Of a stretch of 64,000 nucleotides of DNA, positions 10,528 through 21,557 are shown piece after piece. Where the stretch lies: positions 15,748,001 through 15,812,000 of the forward strand of contig CP075492.1 in the NCBI GenBank assembly GCA_021613535.1. The letters are read 5' to 3'. The notes below the pieces were generated by a model. It was not told where the DNA came from. It made no database searches and saw only the letters and a list, made by a program, of their open reading frames with translations. Made by a program: the position numbers and the translations under genes. Positions within the stretch are counted from its first letter, which is position 1. The number at the start of each line of letters is the position of its first letter. The DNA is from Adineta vaga (taxonomy: Eukaryota > Rotifera).

Positions 10528-10769
10528 ATGCCTTGTTGTTCATCATCATGCCGTGTTAGCTGTGGCAGCTCATGCTGTGATCCATGTTGTGTCCTTGTTG
10601 CGGTCCATGTTGTGGCTCTGGTTGTGGATCATGCTGTGTCGATTCTTGCTGCAGCCCTTGTGTTAAGAAAACTGTCGTCACTAAGACAGTCTGCTACCGG
10701 CCCGTTGTCAAGGTTGTGAAGAAGACATGCGTCGTTCGCAAATGTTGTGTCGATCCTTGCTGCTGCTAA
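10528..10769 (+). pseudogene. Cys-rich protein, array copy 6, frameshifted
   Basis: Same subfamily as copies 4 and 5, but 242 bp long instead of 243. Where copies 4 and 5 read TGTGATCCTTG, this copy reads TGTGTCCTTG near 10585, a one-base deletion. The frame after SSCCDPCC therefore shifts into a Val/His-rich frame that stops at 10719, while the correct frame for the rest ([12 protein letters not shown] to CVDPCCC) remains intact to 10769. TATA (10440), leader, AATAAA (10822) and CCCGGG are preserved, so the loss is recent, or it could be a sequencing error. No other damage is visible. Confidence 0.85.
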
Positions 10770-10849
10770 TATGAACATTTTTTTCTGATTTTTTTGTAAA
10801 TTGACTCAGAGTAGAATATAAAATAAACCCGGGCAAAAAATATTTACGT

Positions 10850-12000
10850 TATTTGTTCAGAAAACCAGATCTAGGTATTTATATTAGTGGCTGTGAACAA
10901 TCGGGTAAGAGGAGAAGATTACACACACACACCCTAGGGATATCAGCAAATAGTTCACATCGACCATTGGATACATTAAATATAACTGTTCGAAAAGTGT
11001 TATTCCTCAAACAAGCAATCTGACAATCGAAAGTGAACAGCCTGCATTTGTACATTAATATTGCATATTATTCATTTTAGTTAATAATAATGTGTTGGAA
11101 TTTTGGACAATTGTTTCTGCAATGATGACCAACAGAAGAAGTACTAATCTGTAAACCATATTTCATGAATGTTGACAGTTTAAGAAATCTGACTTTCTTT
11201 GCTGTTAGCAATCGAAGAAGTTATCAACAAAGAGTGTAACAAAAGATTCGAATATTACGGATAGAGAAAAAGAAAGAAGAAACGATAGATATTATTCAGT
11301 TATGATTTTCATTGTTGAAGTGCCTGTATTTATAACATTCAGACAGGTTGTGAGTGAGTGATCGTGTTAGGACTAAAAAAGTCAATATGCTATAAGCATA
11401 CACACTCAAATGTTTATCGCAAACAATCATACAACTATCACAGAACAAATCACTCGATTGTTTTGCGAATCCTTTGTGAGGATATGGGATTTTTCTCTGT
11501 TTGTCACGACTTGAATATAATGGATTTGGAATAACTAAAAAAATATTTAGTTCAACAGTGATTTTATTTCAATATTGACATGGAAATTTGCTCTAGGAAA
11601 GCATGACTATATTTCAATGAATTTGTTTCTAAACAATACGCCGATGTTCATTTAACTATTTCGAATATAAGACTGAGTCACTTGCTGGACACTTAAAAGA
11701 AATATAAATCGATTTAAAATCACGAATATATTATCTCAAGCAAGGAGGCACCATTGTTATTGCATGTATTTGGACTCGATAAATCCTACTTAATCGTTAT
11801 GCAATTCTCGGCCTTGAGCTTGTGACTATATGAACACATGTTGCTCAATCTAACCAATGCCCTAACCATCATGCTGTTTTCACCTCTGCGTCTCTCTACA
11901 TCAGCGAAATATTACATATTTTTCAGATGCCTTTTGGTGTTACATTTTGGCATTCACGCAATTGGATGATGTTATACTGTTCTACTATAGAACGTAACAT
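10850..12000. other. spacer between array copies 6 and 7
   Basis: About 1.1 kb of AT-rich sequence without a supportable gene. It includes a short CA-rich stretch with a CACCC motif near 10919-10937. The right end grades into the conserved upstream sequence of copy 7. Confidence 0.5.
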
Positions 12001-12382
12001 ACAATATTTTCTATAAAACGAAGTGTCTCAAATGACTTTTACCCTTTCAGAGTTGTTGTGTTCAGATTAGTGTGAAATTAAACCAAAGGTGAGAAATTGC
12101 TAACAAACATGCATGAAAATTTATGTATCATAGTAGTTAATGTTTGATGTATTACATAAACCAGAACAAAATAAAACTTTTTCCTCATCATATATTTTCC
12201 CATCACATGTGTGTGATAGGTATCTTCATAATACGGTAATTATATATTGTTTTATCAACGGAAAACAACCCTTTTCGTTTGTCTGTCGTTGCATATATAT
12301 ATAGAACAAGTGTTCTCATGTTTTTATCAATCACTTCTCATCCTCTTCAAGTTTCACTTCACATCACACTACCAATCTCAAT

Positions 12383-12625
12383 ATGCCTTGTTGTTCATCA
12401 TCATGCCGTGTTAGCTGTGCCAGCTCATGCTGTGATCCATGCTGTGGCTCTGGTTGCGGCTCATGCTGTGGTTCCGGTTGTGGATCATGCTGCGTTGATT
12501 CTTGCTGTAGTCCTTGTGTTAAGAAATGTGTCGTTACTAAGACTGTCTGCTACCGACCAGTGGTCAGAGTTGTGAAGAAAACATGCGTTGTTCGCAAATG
12601 TTGCGTCGACCCCTGCTGCTGCTAA
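12383..12625 (+). CDS. ultra-cysteine-rich small protein, array copy 7
   Basis: 80 residues with two GSGCGSCC units and a VKKC join, so it belongs to the copy 1/2/12 class. RVV basic segment. TATA is an extended TATATATATA at 12294, 89 bp before the ATG. AATAAA at 12676 is followed by CCCGGGC. Function unknown, as for the rest of the family. Confidence 0.9.
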   Translation: MPCCSSSCRVSCASSCCDPCCGSGCGSCCGSGCGSCCVDSCCSPCVKKCVVTKTVCYRPVVRVVKKTCVVRKCCVDPCCC

Positions 12626-12689
12626 TATGAACATTTTTTTCTGATTTTTTTGTAAATTGACTTTAAATTATATGAAATAAAACCCGGGC

Positions 12690-13300
12690 AAAAGATATCC
12701 ACCATGTTTATATACGCAAATAGTCAAATCTTTAGTAAAAGGCGACTGTCTCATGATCTTAATGAATATCATCTTCTAATGCGAGGGTGGATGTGCAAGT
12801 TTGAGTAAGAGAAGAACATCACACATTATAATATAGTCACATGTACGAAGCAATCGAAAATGCGTCGGACATTTTAAGGATGAGTGTGTGAATAAATATT
12901 GCTATACTTCACTCACTCACACTTATTATTTTCTACGATGTTTTTCTACTAATTTCATTGGTTGTATGCATGCAATCTATGATTTCAGAAGCAAGGAAAT
13001 AACGTGCATATCTTCATAATCTATAAAATCACAAATAACAAAAGATCAAGTACGGGAAAAGACGTACGATTAAATGTTGTGAAACTGATGATTTCATTTA
13101 AATCAAAGAATTCTTATCATTCGAGTACTCAAAGATAACATTCAGAAGCAATTAACATACCACTGTTTTCATCTCTATATGCGCCTCGTCACCATCAAAA
13201 TATTCATTCAATAAATATCTGACTACAATTTGATGATGTCGAAACGCGTTGTAAGCATTATAGAACGTAACATTCACGAATTTTCACCAGAAAGTGTAGC
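12690..13300. other. spacer between array copies 7 and 8
   Basis: No gene seen. AT-rich spacer grading into block A of copy 8 near 13310. Confidence 0.5.
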
Positions 13301-13628
13301 AGATGACTTTTACCCTTTTAGAGTTGTTGCGTAAAAATTATTTTGTAATCAAACTACCATGTTTTTGTAACCATCAGACAAATTAAAGGTGAGACGTCGA
13401 TAATATGCATGAATTAAAAGTAATGTGTCATAGATCATATGTTTTCTCATGACATGTTTATCTTAAGTACCGTCAGAATAGGGTAATTATATATCGTTTT
13501 ATCAACAGAAAACAACCCTTTTCGTTTGTCTGTCGTTGCATATATATAGGCAGAAGTATTCTCATATTTTCATCAATCACTTCTCATCCTACTCCAGTTT
13601 TATTCTACATTCCATTACTACTTTCAAT

Positions 13629-13871
13629 ATGCCTTGTTGTTCATCATCATGCCGTGTTAGCTGTGCTAGTTCATGCTGTGATCCATGTTGTGGCTCTGGT
13701 TGTGGTTCATGCTGTGGTTCCGGTTGTGGATCATGCTGCGTCGATTCTTGCTGTAGTCCTTGTGTTAAGAAAACTGTCGTTACTAAGACAGTGTGCTATC
13801 GACCCGTCGTCAAAGTTGTGAAGAAAACATGTGTCGTTCGTAAATGTTGCGTTGACCCTTGCTGCTGCTAA
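13629..13871 (+). CDS. ultra-cysteine-rich small protein, array copy 8
   Basis: 80 residues, two GSGCGSCC units, VKKTVV join, KVV basic segment. The upstream-extended frame from 13536 is leader, because the TATA box is at 13541. The leader and the TATA flank (GCATATATATAGG) are close to those of copy 7, and the unit length from copy 7 (1.25 kb) is among the shortest. AATAAA at 13927 is followed by CCCGGGG. This is the last copy before the 7.7-kb interruption. Confidence 0.9.
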   Translation: MPCCSSSCRVSCASSCCDPCCGSGCGSCCGSGCGSCCVDSCCSPCVKKTVVTKTVCYRPVVKVVKKTCVVRKCCVDPCCC

Positions 13872-13949
13872 GATGGATATTCTTTTTTTCTCATTTTTCT
13901 ATAAACTGACTCAGAGTAGAATATAAAATAAACCCGGGGAAATAATATC

Positions 13950-14461
13950 GATGTTTTTTGGAGAGAAAAGTAAATGTATGAATTTCGTATGGACATACAA
14001 AAAGAAAAGAATATTTCTATTCTTATATGATCTTATGAATGTCTTTGGAAGTCTCAAGATTTCAGAATGATGGTATTAGCTGATCGTTTTGTAGCGAAGG
14101 TCTTATTTTCCGTTCAAGATGAAAGACTTTCATTTTATTTATCGCAAATGCTTGTTTTGCACTCCGAATCTAATCTCAACAAAGTACCTAACCATATAGC
14201 ATCCTCTTAGAGGAAAATTTTAATTTGCTTTTATGAAAAAAGAGATCAAGAACGGGATGAAAAACATAGCATGAGAAAATAGATTGAAATAAAATGAGTA
14301 AATCAATTCTAACTTACTTAATGATAAACAATTGTGATATTTTATTATCGGATAGGATACGTCTCATTATTAACCCATAGGTTTTTTATCAATTCTCATT
14401 TCTCTTCATCATATTCTTATTTTCAGAACTAAAAAACAGAGTTTCTTTCGTTGCAATTCGA
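13950..14461. other. sequence right of copy 8
   Basis: AT-rich, no supported gene. Marks the left edge of the block that interrupts the array. Confidence 0.5.
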
Positions 14462-14635
14462 ATGTTCAATTTCTTCATATTCATTTGGATTCGCAGCTGT
14501 GAAGCATCAGGTAAATACTTTAGCTTATCAGAACTCTTAACCTTGAGATATGATCAATCAATTTAAATCATTTTCTTAATTTATCTAAGAATTTTAGTAT
14601 CATCGCAAAAAGTTTTCGAATGGTCAATCAAATAG
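14462..14635 (+). pseudogene. tiny two-exon secreted-peptide frame, probably a 5' gene fragment
   Basis: An ATG at 14462 opens MFNFFIFIWIRSCEAS, which looks like a signal peptide, ending at a clean donor (CAG/GTAAAT, 14510). A normal-length intron ends at TTTTAG (14597), and the next exon continues in phase with VSSQKVFEWSIK and a stop at 14633. This gives only 28 residues. A real gene would be expected to continue, so I read it as the surviving 5' end of a larger secreted-protein gene, or a very small secreted peptide. Weak evidence; no promoter identified. Confidence 0.3.
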
Positions 14636-14671
14636 AAAAAGAAAATAATAAGAATATAAATGTTAAAAAGT

Positions 14672-15632
14672 TCAATTTTGAATTCTCATAATTCTTGTCA
14701 TTCGTTTTTCGTGTCTTGTTCGTGCACTTATATTTGCTCGATTAAATGTGTTAGATAGTTTTGTAAATATAGCATATAAAGCTAGTCCTTGTTTTGGCAT
14801 CATAACAGCAAATAAAAGAGCGATCATAAGTGCAATCGGTTGAAGACAAGCAAGTTCCTATCGTTTGTTTTTTAGTTAGAATTTCAAATGAAATAATTGA
14901 AAACTTACAAAATCTTTAGGATACATTACAGCAACTGTTGATTCAGTTGTTGCCGATGATACTGTTGCACCAGCTCGTGTTGTTAACTATTAAAATAATA
15001 ATAATAAATTAATCACGAAAAGGAAAAAGAATATTTTACTAATGTGTTAATACTAGTTGTTGATGTTGGTTTTGTTGTTACTGTTACTGTTGTAACTGGT
15101 GTTGTCGTCGTCGTTGTTGTTGATGAAACTGCTGGATTCCAAATGTTAAATACCCAAAAAGTTGGATCATTGATTGGTGCAGATTCAGGACTTTGAAATA
15201 GTTGTTTTTTAGTATAACTATTCCATTCTCAACTAATGTTATTAAAACACTATCACTTACCACACAATTCCGTTCCACTGGCAACACCTAAAATGAGGAT
15301 GATGATGTTGAAAATGACGATATTCAAACATACCACTATCCATGGTGCAACTGGAAAACGAATGATCATTCAGATAAGGATGAGAGATCTTTTCGGTTGT
15401 CAGTTTTACTAATCTCGATTTGATCGTTCAACAATAATTTCTGGTGAAAGAGTGCAACCACCAGGATTTGGATAGCCATAGAAAAGAAATTGCAGCGGAA
15501 CAGAAGTCATTGGAGTATTTGTTGTAACTGCTGCAGCCTTATAAAAATCTTGAGGGTGTGAATGAGTTTTCTTTATTAAAGCCTTCACTCACATTCATTC
15601 TCATCCAACACACAGATCGTCACCATCAACAA
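14672..15632 (-). CDS. small multi-exon membrane protein with Thr-rich stalk, unrecognised
   Basis: Minus-strand exons with good splice sites. The last exon (14857-14672) contains ELACLQPIALMIALLFAVMM, a transmembrane segment, followed by a basic tail rich in Arg/Lys and a stop. Before it lies an exon at 14986-14909 (TTRAGATVSSATTE...). Before that a Ser/Thr-rich exon around 15190-15040 includes a run of Thr after NIWNPAVSS. Further upstream, two tiny exons near 15287-15261 and 15349-15333 join in phase (YCTMDSGVASGTELC), and an exon around 15540-15409 contains FLFYGYPNPGGCTLSPEII. The join into the Thr-rich exon is not resolved in frame, and the first exon (around 15632-15590, hydrophobic) is tentative. 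It looks like a type I surface protein with a mucin-like stalk; no family recognised. Confidence 0.5.
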
Positions 15633-15704
15633 AAATACAACATTCAGAAGCGAGAGATTAGATAAATAGATTTGTTAGTTAATATTCGTTCATGTAATAG
15701 AAGA

Positions 15705-18700
15705 TCAAACTATGCGACGTCGAAATGCTTTCCATTTTCGTCGAATCATTGTGTTGAATTCTTTCTTGTATATTTCCGATGTTAATACAAAAATGAAAAA
15801 ATGAAGTACAGGTAGAATAAATGAAACAAAGTAACTAACCAAGAATAACTTATATTCTTTTGCTGATTTCATACAATTAGATAAAAAGGAAATAATTAGA
15901 CGTGGTAATGTTAAGGTAACCAAAAGAATCGAACTAAAAATCAGATTTTTATGACGAAATAATTGTCGTTTTAATTGTAGTTCAAAGTTAACTTGTCTTC
16001 TGGCTGTTGAACGTTGTTTTGCATTTAAAATAATAATACCAATTGTTAAAATAACATTTAGTGAAAAAGGAACAATAAAATGAAAAATATTGATAAATCT
16101 ATTATAGATTTCCAATTTAGATGTAAATTTAACTAAACACCATGTTCTTTGTTCTTCGATATCATCGACAAGATGACGATGAATTGGATCATGAAGAATA
16201 GATGTAGTGATCACAAGAGGAATAATGAATATAAGTGGTTTAGCATATTGTCGACTTTTTCTTTTATCAAAATGAACACCGAGAAACACAACGAGAAATC
16301 GTTCAATCGTCACAAACACATGATACCAATCAGTTGTAGCTAATAGAAATCGAAGAAGAAACTCAACTGGTACACAATTAAACCAAAGAATAGATCGTTG
16401 AGTGATCATTTGCATTTGTGAAAGAATCAAAATCCAGACTTTTGTGTAAAGAAAAATCATGATTAAAATCGATGTTATTGATGATGTAAATAGATAAAGA
16501 CCACAACCTATTTCTCGAGTGGATTTTACTTGAAATGTCAGGTTTGATAGAATGCCACTTATAAAACCAATAGTAACTAATAATGTAGCTAAAATTATAC
16601 TAATTTTAACAGGTAAAGATTGTTGATTAACACTTAAATGAGGATAAATATGATAACCCAAGATTGAATCAAGTGAAAGACCAAAATGTTTCGTTGTCAA
16701 TTGACATTTATCACCATAAAAACATTCTTGACAAACACATATTATTCTTGTTGGACAGTGCGGATGATCTTGAAAACAATGTGCATCATTTTCACAATTA
16801 TTGTAACCTAAACACTTGTAAGTTGTATTGTAATTAAAATGAAAACAATTGGCATATCTTTGTTCTGCACATAGACACATAAATGTATAATTGTCATGAA
16901 AACAGAGAAGATCAGAATATTTTTGACATAAAGTATGATAATATTTTACACGATGTAGAAATTGGTAATTAAAAATGATGTCATCCATCAGTTCTCGAAT
17001 ATGTAGACAACGTCGTAATGAAGAGATTTGTGTAGAAATAACAATTGAAGGTGTATAATTATGTTGAAGAGCAACAAGATAATACATTTGATCAAATTGA
17101 ACAAAAACAAGATGAAAAGGTAACGATATATTAATACTTAAAATCTTTTCATTTAATCGAATTTTTCTGAACATAGTTACTTGAATTGGTTCTGTTCTTA
17201 TACTGGATGCAACATTAATAAAGTGAACTAATGCAGATTGTGGAATTTCGACATTTGAAAATGAGATATCTATTTTCACATCTGTCTTTTCACAATATTT
17301 ACCAAAGAATCCATTTGAACAAATACATATAAATTTAGTTAATGAATATCGTGAATCGAATGGTACACAAATTCCTTTATTCATACATGTATTATTCATT
17401 TGACAGATTGACTTCAGATAACATCGTGGTCCTATTTTATTCAAAGGACAAAGACAGATTGATCGATTTTCTTTCATACCAACACAGATCGAGTCTGGTG
17501 AACAACTACATTTGTATTCAACCGTCAAAATCAATTTCGCACGATTTGAACATTGACAAGACTGGGTATGATCATTCATCAATAATTCTAAATATGTGTT
17601 ACTACATAATACAAGACAATCTTGTTCGGCTGGTATTATCAGTTGGAAACTCATACGATTGACAGGCATAAAAAGTAATTTCACGGGATATATCCAGCTT
17701 GTTAGATAAACTAGATTGACTTTGTCATATGCATCGATATAAATTGTATAATTCTTTGTCATATCTTTCGGTCGATTTTGATAGAGAAGGCGTATATTAT
17801 ATTTGGCATTACAATTAATTATAGGAATATATGTAATTTGTTCATAAGAATGAACAAAACCAGTATGATCAACGAGTCGAATAACAATACCGATTGCATT
17901 AAATTTTTCAAAAGTTGCTTGACGTAATCGAATGGTAAGACTAACAAGTTGATTTTGATATTGACAAAGATGACCATAATAATTCTCTGGACAAAGGCAT
18001 TGTTCGATTTCATGTTCACCAACAAGAATTACAAATCCTTTATTACATAACCATAATCTTGAATCATTAGTATGTCGAACAATAGACACTTTCTCAGTCT
18101 TTAATATGTCGTTGTATATCTGTCTATGATCTCTTGTTGACAATTGAGTTAGAGGAAAATTTTGTGATGATTTATGGGAGAATGGTGTGTTTCCATATAT
18201 ACTATTGTCTTCCATAGAATTAAGATAACGAAACATAGCTAAGTTCGTTTTATTAAATACACCACATGGTAGAGTTGTATCAATAAAATCATGACATTCT
18301 CGACAAGCACACATAGATCGGACACATTTTGTATCATTCCAACAACGATAACGATTTTGAGCATTCTCTGAATGTGGCGATATACAATGAGATCGCTCAT
18401 CTGTTGATCCACGACAATCAATTACTCCATCTTCAATATAATCTATATGTAAACAACCCATCGTATGATTTTTCGGTGATACACAAGGATGATGATTGGT
18501 AGGACATTTCCAAAATATTGAACAATTAAGTTCATCAATTCCTTTTGGACATTGCCATACTTCATTACAGTATGTATTTGAATTGATACATGGCCATAAT
18601 TCACAATGAGTTTCATCGGTTTCATTGTTAACAGGTAACATATTGACGCGTTTATTACAGATCGAGGAAAACGAAAGTTCTGAAATCTTTGTTATAATAT

Positions 18701-20327
18701 CATTTCGATTGAATTCATCTTCTCCGCCAATACATTGTTTTTGTCCATCGTTTACAAGAATAGATAACAAACATTTCCGTTCCGATGTACATGAAAAACG
18801 ATGATGCTTATTATTCAGTTCACACGATTCAACAAAACGCGACTCATCAAATCCATCATAACAATCTGATATTCCATCCATAATTCGACGTTGAGGTATA
18901 CATTTATTTGTTCCAGGACAACGCAACATTGTCGAATCATCACAAGTAGTCTCATTATCAGTTTGAAACAAATAATCACATGACTTAAATATTCGATACA
19001 TGTCTCCGATTGATGAAGAAATCGACTGATTTACATATAAACATGTATGATTGTCAAGTGTAAACATTGGACTCAGATGTGGACAAAGGTTTTTATCATA
19101 ACATATAAAATGCGGATCAGTTCCAAATACTCTAACAGATGTTTGGTTCGAAAAATAACCATATTTTACGTGACCATACCAGACTGAGAAATCAGGTGCA
19201 ATAAATGCCGATGGACATCGTTGACGAGTTTGCATTTTACATTCTTCTATATTATCGCACAAGTTCTTACAATATTGATCAAAATTCTTTAAGAACCACG
19301 AGTCTGACGCACACATCAAAGTTTTAAAACAGCGAAGATAATGTGTATCTGAGAAATTGTACCAATCACTTAGATAGTTATACATTCGATTTCGATTATT
19401 TGAGCATTTATAATGGTTTTGTGCCAGAAGCAAATTAAGACAGGTTCCATCTCCACAACTAAAGCCATTATCAAGTGAACATAGATTATCGTCACATTTA
19501 AATGATGAATCTCTTGTACATAATCTTACCAGATTAAGTTTCACTTCGTCTGATCCGTCCAAACATTCTGGACTATTGATATCAATAAGTTCGTCCAAAA
19601 GAAATTCTTCATCAATACACATGCCATTCCGACATTGATATTCATTTTCTTTACATGTATTCATTTCCAGTTCCAAGCAATATTTTTCATCTTCACCACC
19701 ATTAAGACAATCCACTTTACCATCGCATATTTCACGCCAATCAAGACAAATGAGAGATGGATGAACATCACATTTCATATGCATATAACAAGTAACTGTC
19801 GTATTTTTCTCAAATAAACTAATCCGGTCCTTTCTGAATTGTATAAAATATGAAAATGATTGATTTGAAATGAACCGATATTGACAAAACGGTCCAAACC
19901 ATGGCAAAGTACAATTGTAAAATACATCAGTTGATGAAGATTTGCTCACTTGCAGAAATTCTTCATAACGTTCAGCAACATCAATAGGACTCGACCATTC
20001 CATAAGATTCCAAGGGGTTATATTTCTCGCTTTTAATTCATCAAAAGTTAATCTAGATGATATTACTTTTTCATTGACATGTATTACTTTTTCCTTAATC
20101 GATCGAATACAATATTCAACACTTTGCTCAATTTTATATGATTTTTCCCCGTTCTCGACATTCTTCGTTATGGATGAATAGAAACAATCATGATCGAAAT
20201 CATTTGTCATCAAATCTGTATTATACAGATTGTAGAAAGGTTGTTCTGTGTTTAAATTAGAAACAATCCAGATATTACTGTTGATAACAATAGTATGAAA
20301 TAACAAAATATGCATCATGAATGTCAT
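15705..20327 (-). CDS. giant LDLa/EGF ectodomain 7TM receptor (rhodopsin-like)
   Basis: One uninterrupted 1540-codon frame. A hydrophobic N-terminus (MTFMMHILLFHTIVINSN) suggests a signal peptide. The ectodomain carries several LDL-receptor class A modules, recognisable by C-x-D-G-x-x-D-C endings such as ICDGKVDCLNGGEDEKYC (about residue 200), ECLDGSDE, DCYDGFDE and DCRGSTDE. EGF-like modules follow, including CLCPENYYGHLCQ, CLCPLNKIGPRCY, CICSNGFFGKYCE and CVCQECFYGDKCQ. Seven hydrophobic helices occupy roughly residues 1235-1515, with a short basic tail ending RRKWKAFRRRIV. LDLa-bearing rhodopsin-type receptors are known in other animals (relaxin and snail receptors); here EGF modules are added. 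A splice acceptor (TTTTTCAG) ends just 4 bp before the ATG, so an upstream non-coding exon or trans-spliced leader is likely. Ligand unknown. Confidence 0.9.
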   Translation of the reverse strand: MTFMMHILLFHTIVINSNIWIVSNLNTEQPFYNLYNTDLMTNDFDHDCFYSSITKNVENGEKSYKIEQSVEYCIRSIKEKVIHVNEKVISSRLTFDELKARNITPWNLMEWSSPIDVAERYEEFLQVSKSSSTDVFYNCTLPWFGPFCQYRFISNQSFSYFIQFRKDRISLFEKNTTVTCYMHMKCDVHPSLICLDWREICDGKVDCLNGGEDEKYCLELEMNTCKENEYQCRNGMCIDEEFLLDELIDINSPECLDGSDEVKLNLVRLCTRDSSFKCDDNLCSLDNGFSCGDGTCLNLLLAQNHYKCSNNRNRMYNYLSDWYNFSDTHYLRCFKTLMCASDSWFLKNFDQYCKNLCDNIEECKMQTRQRCPSAFIAPDFSVWYGHVKYGYFSNQTSVRVFGTDPHFICYDKNLCPHLSPMFTLDNHTCLYVNQSISSSIGDMYRIFKSCDYLFQTDNETTCDDSTMLRCPGTNKCIPQRRIMDGISDCYDGFDESRFVESCELNNKHHRFSCTSERKCLLSILVNDGQKQCIGGEDEFNRNDIITKISELSFSSICNKRVNMLPVNNETDETHCELWPCINSNTYCNEVWQCPKGIDELNCSIFWKCPTNHHPCVSPKNHTMGCLHIDYIEDGVIDCRGSTDERSHCISPHSENAQNRYRCWNDTKCVRSMCACRECHDFIDTTLPCGVFNKTNLAMFRYLNSMEDNSIYGNTPFSHKSSQNFPLTQLSTRDHRQIYNDILKTEKVSIVRHTNDSRLWLCNKGFVILVGEHEIEQCLCPENYYGHLCQYQNQLVSLTIRLRQATFEKFNAIGIVIRLVDHTGFVHSYEQITYIPIINCNAKYNIRLLYQNRPKDMTKNYTIYIDAYDKVNLVYLTSWIYPVKLLFMPVNRMSFQLIIPAEQDCLVLCSNTYLELLMNDHTQSCQCSNRAKLILTVEYKCSCSPDSICVGMKENRSICLCPLNKIGPRCYLKSICQMNNTCMNKGICVPFDSRYSLTKFICICSNGFFGKYCEKTDVKIDISFSNVEIPQSALVHFINVASSIRTEPIQVTMFRKIRLNEKILSINISLPFHLVFVQFDQMYYLVALQHNYTPSIVISTQISSLRRCLHIRELMDDIIFNYQFLHRVKYYHTLCQKYSDLLCFHDNYTFMCLCAEQRYANCFHFNYNTTYKCLGYNNCENDAHCFQDHPHCPTRIICVCQECFYGDKCQLTTKHFGLSLDSILGYHIYPHLSVNQQSLPVKISIILATLLVTIGFISGILSNLTFQVKSTREIGCGLYLFTSSITSILIMIFLYTKVWILILSQMQMITQRSILWFNCVPVEFLLRFLLATTDWYHVFVTIERFLVVFLGVHFDKRKSRQYAKPLIFIIPLVITTSILHDPIHRHLVDDIEEQRTWCLVKFTSKLEIYNRFINIFHFIVPFSLNVILTIGIIILNAKQRSTARRQVNFELQLKRQLFRHKNLIFSSILLVTLTLPRLIISFLSNCMKSAKEYKLFLVSYFVSFILPVLHFFIFVLTSEIYKKEFNTMIRRKWKAFRRRIV

Positions 20328-20339
20328 AAATCTGAAAAA

Positions 20340-21240
20340 GAACAGTGTATTCAGATCACAGAAGGACTGGATGTAACATCAGAATATCTTAAAAACAAAT
20401 TTAGTCAACACAACAGATTTTTACCTGAAAATTGTTCGCTAGATTAGTTAAAACACGAATGAATTAAACGTTTTTTTGCAATAATAACATAGTATGAAAG
20501 AGAAAAATTTAAATAAGCATTTTGTGCATGACTTATCCACATTATAAGCTTCTAAATCTAACAACAAATGTATCACCTGCCATTACATTTCTCGTTTTTT
20601 TTTCACTTAGAAAAGTATATATTTGTTTCATCATATAATATTCACAGTTTAGAGTTGCTGGCAACACAATTAGTCATGTATTCTCTTTTTTTTCATTGTG
20701 GAATATTGATTTAACAACTTGAATGTGGCTGTGAATATCTACAAGCACAAGAGATACAGTAGCATTTAACAAAGAGAAAGAAAAAGGAAAATAGAAAACG
20801 ACGATATAGGCAAAAGCATGATTAACATATGGAAGTACTAATATCAGTTAAACTTTACAACGTAAAGTTTGTGTTTCTACAAATATTTGAACTATTCACA
20901 GATGATATTTTCCTTTCACGAAAAAAACTACAAATTGTGATAAAAACATTAAATGTAAGCTTTCACCATCATGAACTTAATGATGTGATTGAGATTATCG
21001 TTGTTTTTTATTCTTCACAGATGAAATTCAAAAACATTGGAATAAATAAAATCTATCGGGCTATTCACTTCTACGCATCCGCGCATTATCTAAATGTTCA
21101 CTCAATATTGTACCTATGTATTCATATATTACATATGTTTCTCGATCTCTTTTTGTGTCATGTTAGTGTATTCACACAATTTAATGGTGTAACATTATTG
21201 TAATATAGAAGGTTACACTCAATATATTCCATTAGAAAAA
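20340..21240. other. upstream of the receptor, left flank of array copy 9
   Basis: AT-rich, presumably the 5' region of the minus-strand receptor and, from about 21090, the conserved upstream sequence of Cys-rich copy 9. The + frame at 20829-21203 overlaps that repeated sequence and is not supported. Confidence 0.5.
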
Positions 21241-21557
21241 ATATCAAATGACTTTTACCCGTTTAGAGTTTTTGTGTCGAAGTAAACGTATAATGAAATT
21301 ACCATGCTTCAACACACAGTCCCCGATATTTCATGTATCAAATAAACCGTAACTTTTTTCTCATCATACGTATTTTTCATGACATATGTAAGTTAAGTAC
21401 CATCATAGTAGGGTACTGATAAATTGTTTTTCGTAACGAAAACCAACTTTCTTCATTGCTCTGTTCTCCTATATATAGACAGACGTTTCCTCATATTTTC
21501 ATCAGTCACTTCTCATCCTCCTCCAGTTCCAATTCACATCACACTACCAATCTCAAT

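Noticed and set aside
17342-17662. 106-codon + frame
   Set aside because: Antisense shadow inside the 1540-codon receptor.
20829-21203. 124-codon + frame before copy 9
   Set aside because: Right half is the shared upstream repeat; not preserved in the other units.
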